Positions 1 through 14,001 of a stretch of DNA of 64,000 nucleotides are shown piece by piece. The notes below the pieces were generated by a model. That model ran no database searches, had not been told where the DNA came from, and was given only the letters and a program-made list of their open reading frames with translations. The stretch covers positions 7,810,989 to 7,874,988 of the forward strand of contig CM022669.1 of NCBI GenBank assembly GCA_012295275.1. Reading direction: 5' to 3'. The stretch's first letter is position 1; each line of letters starts with the position of its first letter. This DNA is from Chrysomallon squamiferum. Lineage: Eukaryota > Mollusca > Gastropoda > Neomphalida > Peltospiridae. The translations under genes were made by a program, and so were the position numbers.

Positions 1-399
1 TTAAAGTGTTTTGTGTTTTGAGCAAACAGATGTTTCAGTTTCTAAAAATATTTTCTTAAATGTAATGGGAGACCAATCTTTGCCAATAATAAAATATGTC
101 ACATGCACACCTATGATGTAGAATATAAATTGACATTTTACTCTTATTTATTGATTGCTGTTAAAGGAACTGAAGTCAGGTAAAAAGAAAAATATAGTAA
201 ATAAATAAAGCTAAATATTCACATACTAATGATTGAAAACAAGGAAAAGATCAAACTATAAAGTTGTTCTGTGAAATTAATTACCAATTCTGTTTTCATT
301 TCATTGTAAGATATGATATAACATAAGTAAGAACAAGAAAAAGAGCAACCTCTGTGTTAATAACACAGCTTGTCTTCCAATGTTCTCTTTCTTCTTCAG

Positions 400-3300
400 A
401 GCTGTGATAGACTTGTCTAAGCTGTCAAGGGAGATAACTCACACATTGGAAGTTGAACTGGAAGATGGCGCTGGCGTCATTAAGCTTCTGTTGACAATTA
501 GTGGTACTGCAGGCACAGAAACCATCACAGATCTGTCCAACTACACACCCAACCCCAGAGAGAGAGAGGAAATAATAAGAAAATATGTTAGTTTGGTTTT
601 AAATTTAAAATGTTATTTCTAAAATTTAAATTTTTTATAATTTTTAAATATTTCACCCAACCCCAGAGAAAGAGAGGAAATAATCAGAAAATATGTTAGT
701 TTGATTTTAAATTAAAATTTAATTTCTGTTTAAATACACCCAAACAGATATTAATTAATTAAAAGAAAATGATCATGTTTGTTTAGCATTTTTTAACAAT
801 TTTACTTTTTAAATTTTGCTTATTCATGCAATCCCACACACACAAAAGAACACACACAAAATATAGATATATATATATATATAAAACTGAGACTTTCAAA
901 AAGAAAACATTATATGAAAATTTATTATTGATTTTTACAGTTTTAATTTGTTTTAAATTTTTTTGAAACAAAATAGAAACCTGAACATTTTATTCAGTAA
1001 CACACATACACACTTGCTATATATATATATATTTTGGCTTTAAATATATTTGTCATTTCAAAAAGATTTATATTAACACAGTTCAAATGTAACCAAACAA
1101 TCTCAAAGTATAAATTTTAAATGTCATTATCTAAACGCTTATCATATTGTTTTCAAGATATATTTATTTAATTTGACAGTGACATTAATTAATTTCCTGA
1201 TATGATAATTAATTAGAACCTGGTTACAAGCACATCAGATATTGAGGAAAATCCACTTTATATTGTGAGGATTGTCTTTTCTCTCTGTTTTATTCCTATT
1301 TTTCTTTTTTTCTTTTTATATTTTTGATCCGAAATGAAATAATGCTAGTTTAATACCTACGAGAATTTGTTTTGTTTTTTCATATTTTATCCATCAGAAA
1401 ATAAATACCTGTTTGACTATATGTTTGCTGTTTATGTTTTCAGGGTCTTCTTCAGTCATTTAAAAGTTTTAAAGATATAGGCTGGTTACAGGTAAAAGGT
1501 TAGTAAATAAAAAAATTAAAAAAATAATAAAAAAATATAGTAATAATTAAATAAATAAAAAAAAAAAATAATTAAATAAAAATATAACTAAATAAATGAA
1601 AATACAAATAAACAGACAAATGCATCAGTAAATAATTTAGTGCAGTGAGAATATTAAAAGAGAGAACATAACAAGGTAAAAATAATTTTTAAAACAAAAA
1701 TATAAAAGAAAATAAATGTTTTTTTCAGTGTTCAAGGCTCAAGGTTTGAAGTCTGCTGACTTTGGGGGTCTCAGTGATCCATTCTGTGTTCTAGAACTTG
1801 TCAACACTCGTCTGCAGACACAGACAGAGTACAAGACTCTGAACCCAGAGTGGAACAAAGTCTTCACCTTGTGAGTCAGCTCAGTCTGTTCTAATAACTA
1901 GTGTCACACACACTTCTTACTCAGAGTCACTCTGTTAGATACAGCAACATAATAACTTAGTGTGTTTTGTTAGCTTTAATTTACAGTTACTTTGCTAGGG
2001 AACATTTTAATTTAGAGTTACATAGTTTTAATTTAGTGTTACTTGTTACAGTTTTGATTTAGTGTTACTTGTTACAGTTTTATGTGTTAATTGTTACAGC
2101 TTTAATTATGTGTTACTTGTTACAGTTTTGATTATGTGTTACTTGTTACAGTTTTAATTATGTGTTACTTGTTACAGTTTTGATTTAGTGTCTTTGTTAG
2201 CTTTAATTTAGAGTTACGTTGTTACATACAGATTTAATATGTGTGTGTATGTATGTATATATATATATATAGTTGTTAATTCAGAAAATGTTTACATTTC
2301 ATGGCTTCTCTTACCACTCACAAGTATGACCCGTGATAGAAAACTAAATTCTGATTTTTACAGGTGTCATTAAATAAAACTAAACCTTTATTCTGTTTTA
2401 GCAATGTCAAGGACATTCACAGTGTTCTGGAGGTCACTGTGTATGATGAGGACAGAGACAAGAAGTTTGAATTTCTAGGCAGAGTGAACATTCCAATATT
2501 ACGAGTAAATCCCACTTCATTGGTTTTTATTTACTTTTTTTTTTAAATTCATTTATTTGCATCATTTTTTATCTATAAAATTGCCAATGTGGTGCATTCG
2601 TTTGAAAAGATTTTCACTATTTTAGCCCTTTCAGACAAATGCTTATGCCAAAAACAATGCATCTTCCATGTTTTTATGCCAGTTGTGCATGCACTGCCTT
2701 GTTACAGGATGATGGAAAGTTTTATTACATATTTAACCAGGAGTCCTGGGCATGAGAGTCTCAGTGGGTTAAAGTAAACTTGTAATACAAACAAATCATT
2801 CTTTCAATTAAATGTTGATTCCTTTTTTTAATAGTTTAAATTTTTTAACTGTTTTAATAGTGAATGAAAAATTTTAAATTTATTTTGGAAATATACTGAA
2901 GTAAATAATAATATTTAACTAATAATACATTTTTCAAAATTGTGATAAAATTTTATTATTATCATTATTAAGATTCAGAAATGTCACTTTTTTTTTTTTT
3001 TTTTTTTTTTTTTTCTCTCACTTTTTTTAAAGAGTAAAACAAGTAAATATGTTTTCATTTTTACATTTATTTTTTTATTTTTACCATATCCATCACAGGA
3101 GGTAACACCTCATATCTTACAAACCACATTTTTAAACTTTCTAATTTATACAAATAAAGATGCAGATGTTGTCCATTATTTAACCAAATTTCAAGTTAAT
3201 ATATTTAGTAGTTTTTACATTGGGGAAGTTCAAGAGCAGTGATTTTTCTATATCAAATTTTTATTTTGGCTCTGTGTAAAAATTCTAATGATATTATCTA

Positions 3301-5622
3301 TGCTGTAGTGAGTTTCCAGTAACTTACCTTGTTTTAATGTTTCTTCAGGTGAGAAATGGAGAAAGACGATGGTATGCTCTCAAAGACAAAAAACTGGTTC
3401 GTAGATCAAAAGGTGCTATCCTACTTGAGATGCATGTCATTTTCAATCATGTGAGTCACACATCCTTTCATTCTTTCTTTATAACTTACAGCTGGTTCCA
3501 TTAAGCTCTCAAAAAAGATATGAAATTTTTTGAATAGGCTTCTTAGGTTTGTTTAGTTGGAATTTTTGAAAATATGTTTTTAATCTTTATTATTATTTGT
3601 TACCAGATATCAATCTTTACTACTAATAAAGCATGACAATGACTATACAGGAAACAACCCTTCCAAAAAAAAACAAAAAAACCAATCAAAAACAACAACA
3701 TAAAAACAAAAAAAAAAACCATGATAGATAACTAGAAGATCTTTGACAAAATATTTATAAATTTTTCTATCTTTATTAAATTATTACTACAACTGTTATT
3801 ATTACCACTTCTACTACTGATGTTACTACAAGTAATACTATTACTATTACTATTACTGCCACCATAACCATCACCACTACTTCTACTACTATTATTACCA
3901 ATACTACTACTGTTACAACTATCACTGACTTTTAATACACTACTACTACTATAATCACTGTTTCAGCTACTGCTATCACTAGTACTAATATTGCTAATAC
4001 CTCTGGTATCACTACTGCTACCACTGCTAATATTAACTTTAAAATTAATAATATTATCATCATTGTAGATAAAGGCAGCCATTCGAACAGTTAACCCAAG
4101 AGAAGAAAAATATATGCAACCAGATCAGAAGTTTAAAATTTCAGTGAGTAAATAAATAACTAAATAAATAACTAAATAAATAAATAAATATTGTATAATA
4201 CATTTGACAGTATTAAAAGTTCAATAGAATAATTCCTATATTAACTAATTATATCTTTGCTGTACGTAAGATCTTTGGAAATATTTTAAATGTTGTCTGC
4301 TCACTTAGTCTGTATGGTAGGTAAACTGATGCTGTTTATTTATGATGATTACATGATATGCTGTTTTGGTTGTTTTTTTTATTATTATTATCTTGGGGAG
4401 AGGGGGTTTTGATTTATAAAGTAATCAGCTAATTTACTAAAGTATCTATTTAAGTATGTATTATATAAAACAGAATAAAATGTATACTTATGACACACAT
4501 TAAATACTTAAGAGAAATGTAATAATCTGAAACAGGTCATAAAATGAAACTGATTAATATTCACTTAAGCACTTTTTAATATTAATCGGTTTTATCTGGG
4601 TTTGTTTCACAAAATTTAATATCTATAATGAGAACAGGAAAACAAAAACCCAGCCCCTGCCTTTCTGTGTGTTACTTTCATTAATCATGATCAAATAATA
4701 TTTTTAATAAACCTTAGACATAAAAATACAGACAGTGGGCTATTTCAGTCCACAGGACAGTTCAGGTTTATTATTAAACAAATTGGGTTCTGTATTATAT
4801 TTTCTTATTACTTACATTTTGTAGAAACTTTATGTTTTTGTTTACAGATAATGAAGAGAAATATAGACAGGGTATCTCAGATAGTGTCGGCCATTATGGA
4901 AACTGGACGTTTTTTACAGAGTTGTTTTAACTGGGATTCTACACCAAGAAGTATTACAGCATTTATAGTACGTAGTATTTTTATTATTATTATTTTTTTT
5001 TTTGTTCTTTTTGTTTTTTATTTGTATGTATTCTTTATAGTACTTAGATTAATATCAATCTGTTTATAAATATATCTTTGTATTATGTTTTGTAATAAGT
5101 ACTTAATATTTTATAGTATATAACTTTGTGTTATATTTTATAATGATACTTAATTAATATTACTACATTTATAATATATGTGTTATTTTTTATAACATAT
5201 ACTAAGTATTACTAAATTTGTAATATATATTTTAAAGTGAAGTATTTCAAGTTCTGCTTTAAATAAACAAAATAAATAAAAATGATATTTTCATGTATTT
5301 CTTGTTAAATAAAAATGACATTTTCAGGTATTTCTTGTTAAATAAAAATGACATTTTCAGGTATTTCTTGTTAAATAAAGATAATATTTTCAGGTATTTC
5401 TTGTTAAATAAAAATGATATTTTCAGGTATTTCTTGTTGTTGTGTGGAACTTTGAACTGTACATGCTGCCCATCTCCATTCTCATCATATTTTTAAAAAA
5501 CCTCATGATTGCTCAAATACTAGGTGCTAGAGAACCTTGTGAAGATGTGAGTCATTTGCTGTTTTCTTTTTCTTTTACATTCCACAGCAACAACAACAGC
5601 AACAATAAATCTAATAATAATA

Positions 5623-5710
<88 letters not shown>

Positions 5711-8057
5711 AGTAATAATGGTAATAATAAGCAGCAAGTAATAGTGGTGGTGCAAACTGTGTTAAAAACAAAATGAGTGAACCCAAAAGTTTTGTTCAGG
5801 TCATTATTTGTACTTCAGCAGACCATTTTACTGTTGAACTAGTCTGCAGTAACTTAGCAAATGTATTTAATAAAATTGTAATTTATTTTATTTTTTTTTT
5901 AATTTTAATTTATTTTTAATTTTTTTTAATTTTATTGTTATTATTTTTTTTTTTAAATAGTGTTCATTACAGTATTCATAAATAAGTATGATAATGTAGC
6001 CTAAAAGCATTTTGTAGATTTCTAAGAGTTACTTTTATTTGGGTTTATTTTTGTCTGTTAAAATATAATATATTTGAATCAGTAGATAAGTTAAAAATAT
6101 TTCTGAACTACCATTAAATATTTTGTTTTAATAATATTTAATATTTTTAATTAAAATATAAATAAGATTTCACAACAAACAACCATAATATATTTAGTGT
6201 TTTTTCATATAGTTTCTACCCACCAACCTTTGTTAATAATAAAGTGTTACAACAAGCCTGAAGAGATGTATAGGTTGTCATTTCCTCTCTTTCATCACAT
6301 CAGTTTAAGAACTAAAATATAAAAAAATAAAAATGACAGTCCAATATGACATGTTTTTGAAAAATAAACTTAATAATACTTGTTAATGTAAATAATTTGT
6401 AAATATATCATCAAATGATTTTTTTTACAAAATTTCAGGAATATTTTGATGATGATGAAGAAGATGATGAGGAAGATAAAGATAAGGTAAGTTATTAACA
6501 TAATCATAATTTTAACAACATTCATGTAGACACATACATAACATACACACAGATATATATATAAATATATGATTTTTTGTTTTTAGATACATACAGATCA
6601 ATATTTTGTTAATATGTTATGCATCTGTCTGATACATAATATATATTAACAATTAATATGAACTTTTTTTTATAATGTCAAATAACTTTTTGTAAAATAT
6701 AAAATAAAGACACATATTTAATATAATATTAAAAATTAAGGTGAAAATTTATTTTTAAAAATCAAATATTTATAGTTTATGCTGTGCCTGAAAAACAGAA
6801 AGTTACAAAGAAAAACCCTTTGCAGGACCAACATAAATAATTTAATAATTAACAGTGTGATTTAAAATTGTATTTCAAATAATTAGATTACTTTATTAAG
6901 CTTATTTAAAAATTATGTCATGACTAAACTGTTTTAGATTGTATTAAAAATTTGTTGCTGCAGTTTTTGACATTTGAATGAAATTTTTTGAAAATTTTAA
7001 TACCTAGTAAACTAAGAAAATCAGCAAGAAAAAAAAAAAAAAAAGTAAAAATAATAATAGCATCCAGTTACTTGCTAATCATAAAATGTTTCCATAAAGC
7101 ATTGGTTCAAATAGTTTCTATTTCTTAGTTTATGAATACTGTCAATTTTTTTATGTATATTTGTTTTCCTCATACCCCAAAACAGACAGGATATTTCTTA
7201 ACAGTTAAAAAAAAAACCTCTTCAAGCCAACATAGAGATATATAATGCTGATGTCTGTCTGACTGTCTGTTTGTCCATGTGTCCAGTATTTTATTTTATT
7301 ACTTTTTTATCTGCATGATAAACATCTGCATGACTTATCTTTAAAAAAATCCCCATAGTAATGTTGTTTTGTAATGTGTATTTTTTTTCTTTCTTTTTTG
7401 GATGTTTTATATTCCACCTGTTTTTTGTAAAAATAATTTTCATTGTCTTCCATTTATTTGTATATGTTTTTTTTTTTTCTGACTGTTTTCAGAAAAAGGT
7501 AAATGTGTGTATAGTTTTATTATTTGGCTTTGGTGTTAGGGTTTGAATTAGCACAGTCTAGGTGTTCACAATTCACAAAACAGAACCAGATGTACAAAAA
7601 GGACTATTTTTTTGTTTTTCTCTCCATTAAATAGAGTGATACATAATGAAATGGAACCAGGAAATCAGTTTAGAATGTTCTAGAAATTTATTAAAATATT
7701 TTCAATCCTTGTCATTTGAATGGATTGTAAAGAAAATATTAATGCTATTTCACAAGTACAGCTGTTCTCCGTTTTGTTGTTCATCTGGATTATCTCCCTT
7801 GCTTTCTAGTCCAGATGTTTTTGTGAAATAGCTTTTCATTTATGACTCCTTCATATGAATATTTGAAATATTTTCACAACATTGCTTATTGATTTCCTAG
7901 CCCCATTTTGTTAGATAATCAGTCTGTTGCTTGGAGATATGGTCCATTTGTTATTTTTGTCTTACAGTGTGGTTCTGCTTCAGAAATTGTACACCCAGAC
8001 TCACTCACATAGCCTACTTACTTTGATTTTTTTGTATTGTTTCTATAACAATATATA

Positions 8058-8114
<57 letters not shown>

Positions 8115-9003
8115 GTTTGCTCGTTTTCTCTGCATGTTTTAAATAACTGATTTATTGCAACATTTTATTTGATCTTCTGTTGATTAATATTAATAGTAAT
8201 GTATCTTTTAGACTCTTTATTTTATTTTACTTATTTATGCTGTTTATAGATAAGCAGACAGATGTATCACTGTTTAAAACTTTCAGCCATATTCTTATCA
8301 TGAAATGAAATTATTAAAATATAATGTCTGTTGCAATATGGAAAAGTTTGAAAGGATTATAGTAATTGGGATTGGAGCATTACTCATATAAATTTTTAAT
8401 TTTTTTTTTATAAAACAATAAAAATAAAAATGAAATTATGATGATAATAATAATAATAATAACAATAATAAATTGATAATTATCCAGTTTAATAGATAAA
8501 CAGAACATAATAATGTTTTTAAAATATTGGCTAATCTAGTGAATGCCCTTTAGATTAGATTTTTTTTTGGTTTTGTTTTTTTACAAAATGCTGAAAACTA
8601 AAAACACTAAAACGCTGAGATATATCAATCTTCATACTCTATCAGTGTAATTAATAACAATCATTGGTCGTTTTAACTTACTTTTTTGTTTATTTGTAGT
8701 TTAGTTTTAGTGCATTTTTTTTTTTTTTGGTGTGTTTTTTTAATCTAAAGAATAAATTAATATTGTTTGTTACCTCCAGTATCATATAATTGTTTATTAC
8801 AATGTCAGGCATGTGATTTTATTAAAAAAGCATGATAGAAAATCCCTTGAAGTTCTGTTTTGATTATTTTGATTATACTTTTTCCTATAAAAGGAAACAC
8901 AATTTTTGGTTCTTAAGTTGAGAGTCCCTGTCTGGAATGGGCAATAGTCTAACTGATACAACAAAGAGAAGTGATCCTATGACTGCCTTGTTTTAAATTA
9001 GAT

Positions 9004-9055
<52 letters not shown>

Positions 9056-10604
9056 TAACAATAATATCAATAATAAAGGTCACTAGTTTACCTCAAGTGA
9101 ATTTATTTACTTTTCTGATTGCTTAAATGTGTCACTTTTCAAGAAAAAAAATTAAGAATGCATAATTTTTTTTTTTAAATTAAACATTAACAAAAGATAA
9201 GTGATTATTTGAATAGTTATATAATTAAAATTAATTTAAATCAAATTTACAAACAAAATTGAAAATTTAAAAAAATACATTATTAGTCAAAAATGTGTAT
9301 ATGTAAACAAAATTAATTAAATAACTCAACGTTAACATATATCAATAAAATAAATAAATGATCATTTACATACGTCAATAATAACTACAGGATCATACAT
9401 TTAAACTGATTAATGAATAAAAGAAATTACTTTCATCCAGCTTTTTTATATATATGTATGTATACTGACTTTCAATAGATTTCTTGTGCTGCTTTGAATC
9501 TGGACAACATAGCAATGAAAATCACATGTTTAGACATGTGCCAGAATCTTGTAAACCAGAAGGTTATATGTGACGACAGTAAATTAACAAGTTGATGTCA
9601 TTCTAACAGTTTGTGTGTCATCTTTGTTTCTCATGTTCCTTACTTACTTGACACAAATAAAACCTAGACAGATCAAAAACCTTTTCTTTGATGTCATTTC
9701 AATGTCTAGAGCATTATTTTCATTACATCAGTCAGAGAGTATTTGTAGAAATTCTCCAAAACAAATACAGTTTAAAAACTTATTATGATTTGTCAAATAT
9801 TAAAGGAATTAGGAACTTTCCCTGTGATGTAATAATAATAAAATAACAATCTATACATACTGGGTTTTTGTTTAAAAATTCAATTATTCTGAATATATTC
9901 AGAAAAAAAAAAAAAAAAATTCTTTGATTGAAATCTGAAGAGTAAAGAGTTTTGCAAATAAATTGGTTTATTTTGTTACCATGGTTACTAGGTGGAGATA
10001 AAATGTTTGACATGGTTTTTCAAGCCATCATCATCAAAATCATTATTCCGTTCATCAATATCAGCTTTTTAGTTTGATTTTTTTTATTATTGCTGTTATC
10101 ATTATTATTATCATTACAATTATTACTGCTTTTCTTTTTTTTACTGTTATTATTATTGTTATTATTATTATTACTGTTATTCTTATTATTATCATCATCA
10201 TTATTATTATTCATATTATTATTATCATTATCATTTTTTTACTATCATTAAACTATTATTATTATTATTATTATTATTATTAGGACAGCTGAAAAACAAG
10301 CCATGTGACTGACCCACATGGACTACTTCCATTTATTAGTTTATCAGTTTTCCATGGTGATTTGCTTGTGTGTGTGTGTGTGTATTTTAGTCCAAATGTG
10401 AATATAAATAAAACAGTTAGACCATGGGAAGTAATTAAAGTAATTAAAGAGTCAAATGTAGATGAGAATATTAAAAAACAATGACATCAACTAGAACTTG
10501 TACACTATACCTATGGTGATTTCAAAATCAGAATTTAAAAGCTAATGTTTTACACAAACCAAAAATTAACTATTAAAATTGTTATGGTTTTATTTGAATA
10601 GTGT

Positions 10605-10681
<77 letters not shown>

Positions 10682-11351
10682 CAGAGATGTTTAGAACAGT
10701 TCGAGAATGAGGAAGTGACCCAAACAGAGTGTTAAATGTATGTGGTAGACTGGCCAATGTAGTTTTGTTTTTTACATGTTTTCTAACAGCTAAGTTTTTT
10801 AGTTAATATCCTGGATGTTATTTAAATACCAGTGTAGAACAGCTGTTTCAGAAACGTGAAATGATGCTGTTACAGAATAATATTTGATTCTCTCAGAAAA
10901 AAAAGGAAAGGAAACTGTGTCTGGAATGTGTGTGTGTGTGTGTGTGTGCATGCATGCATGTATGCATGTGAATGGGTGTATGTGTATGCTTGTATGCATT
11001 TGTGTGTGTGTATGTGTGTGTGTTTGTGTTGTGTTTGGCATTTGTGTTTGTGAGTTAGATTCTGTATGTGTGGGTTTGTTGTTTACTGTCAGAGAAAGAC
11101 TGTGTATGTATGTATGCACACATTTTGTGTTTATGTGTATGTATGTGTGTGTAAAGGTGTGTTTTGAGTCTTTCTGTTAGTGCATTATGTCTGAATGTAT
11201 GTGTGTGTATGTGTGTCTGTGTGTGTATGTGTGTATGTGTGGTAGTATTGGTACTGTATTTGAAAATGAACTAGTCCTTGTTAGTGACAGATTAATCAAC
11301 AAGTACTGTTTATAACAAAATATTTCTGTGAAGCTGTGATTAGAACTTAAC

Positions 11352-11407
<56 letters not shown>

Positions 11408-11943
11408 TAGATACACATATACATATACATATTCTGGATCAGTTTTTGTTTTTACTTTTTTTGTTTAGCATTAAAAATGTGCATACTAACAACCACATGT
11501 ACTCAAAACACAATTTATAATAGTTTTATATTGTATTTTTAATGTTTTAGTTTATATTTTAGAGAACCCTAATTTCAGCATTTATTCTCTAAAATAATCT
11601 CATTAATATTTATTTAATTTCTGCAAAGTTATGGCATGACCGCTTGTAGCACACAAATCTTGTTCTCCTTTTGTTTTAAATATTGTGTTTTGCATTTGTA
11701 TTTATTTTATATACATATACATACACATACATACATGCATACATTACTTACATGCATACATACATATATATACATTAATACACAGACACATACACACATA
11801 CATACACACATACATACATACATACACACAGATACATACAAACATACATACACACATACATACATACATACATATAGATACATACAAACATACATACACA
11901 CACACATACATACATACACACACATATATATACACAGATACAC

Positions 11944-11974
<31 letters not shown>

Positions 11975-13964
11975 TATACACAGATACACACACACATATA
12001 TATATACATACATTAATAAACAGAAACATACACATATACATACATACATACATACATACATACATACATACACACACATACACATATACATACATTAATA
12101 CACAGACACATACACACACACACATAAATACATAAACACACATATATACATACACACACAGACATACATACACAAATACACACACATACAAACATACATA
12201 CATATCTTATTACATGTGTGACTGAAAATATCTCCATCTTCACACAGTGAAAATGCAAGAAGTACAACATTAACAGTTACTATGAAGTGTTAACAATTAA
12301 ATGTCTAATTAAAATTTAAAAAAGGAAAATATAAATATATGAATTAACATTATTATTTACAATGAAATATAACTAAAGATATGTGTGTGCATGGTGTTTA
12401 TGTGTGTTTTTTTTGCGTGTGTGTGTCAGTGAGTGTATGTGTGTTTATGGATATCTTTGTATGTCTCTGTGTACATGTGTGTATCTGCAAACATCAGTGT
12501 ACAAGTACATTCTTTCTTTTATTCATTGAGGAACACAGTCACAGTATAAACTGACAATTTTTCAGGAAGAGAAGAAGAGTTTCAAGGAGAGGCTGCAGGC
12601 AATCCAAGATGTCTGCCTCACTGTCCAGCAGGGAATGGACGCTGTGGCCTCAATAGGCGAGAGATTTAAAAAGTAAAACCACACTTTATTTTTTCTCTAT
12701 TTGGTATCTGCTTTGTTACAGACATGTAGTTTATTTCAGTAACACAGATTGCAGTTACAGCAGACGTGAGCCAACTGCATGACATAGTGAGCCTATTAAA
12801 TAACACAGCCAATTGCATAACATAGTGAGCTTGTTAAATAACACAGCCAATTTTATAACATAGTGAGCCTATTAAATAACACAGTCAATTTTATAACAGT
12901 GAGTTTATTAAATAACAGCCAATTTTATAACACAGTGAGCCAATTTCAATAGCAGTGAGCCTATTTTAAAATGTGGCCAATTTCAGTAAGATTGAGGCAG
13001 TTTCAATAACAGTGAGCCTGTTTCAATATCCATTAGTGTCTTTCTGTAACGCAGTGAACCCATGTCTCTTACAGAATGAGGTCATTTCTATACCACTGTT
13101 ACCATTTCACAGTCTGTTTCCTGACTTGTTCTCAGTGTGACAGGAATTTTAAGAAAATTTAAACATTATTTAAAATTATTTCAGTTTCTGATTCTTATCT
13201 TGATAGAATTATTTTAGTTCTGAAATAGCTTTACAACAGGTTATACTTTTTTTTTTTTTTTTTTTTCAGATATTCATTGCAGTTTGTTTTCAAATTTGTT
13301 GATTATTATATTTTATTTTTTAAAATTTTTATTTATTTAATTAATTTAATTTAATTTAATTTGTTATTTTTATTTTATTTATTTTTTTTTTTTTTTTTTT
13401 TTTTCATTTATTTATTTATTTATTATTTTTTCTATTTTTTTCTATTTTATTATTAGTATTATTATTATTATTATTATTATTATTTTTTTTTTTTTTTTTG
13501 GCTTCAAAATTAAATAGATAATTATATTTGACAGCACTTTCAACTGGACTGTGCCTTGGTTGTCTGCCCTTGCAGTTATTGTAATGGCTGTTGGTGCTTT
13601 GGTCTTGTACTTCATTCCACTACGCTGGCTCATTCTGGCCTGGGGTAAGAAAAACATCTTTTTTATCTAAAGTCACAACATTTAAGAGAAGATATTATGT
13701 GATGCTTTTTTTTATTTATTTGCTACGTGTGAAAAAGAAAAATAATGAAATAATGTGATGATGAGAATAAGATTTACAAACTGACATGCAGAGAACAGAG
13801 TTTTACTGTTTTTATTCACAAAAATAAATATTTAACTCTTTGTTTTATTTTATTAATATCATCATACCAGTTTAACATCAACTCTTCAAAATGCTAATTG
13901 CTAGTAAATTTTATTATATATATATATTTGTATGTGTGTATGTATGTATGTATGTATGTTTGTA

Positions 13965-14001
<37 letters not shown>

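Noticed and set aside
5442-5786. Poly-Asn, poly-Ile and poly-Leu ORFs
   Set aside because: Products of the AAT microsatellite; the real coding exon here ends at 5546.
11636-12270. Several overlapping 80-140 codon ORFs on both strands
   Set aside because: All are translations of the CATA/CACA array (His-Thr-Tyr or Cys-Val-Tyr repeats), with no initiation context or domain.
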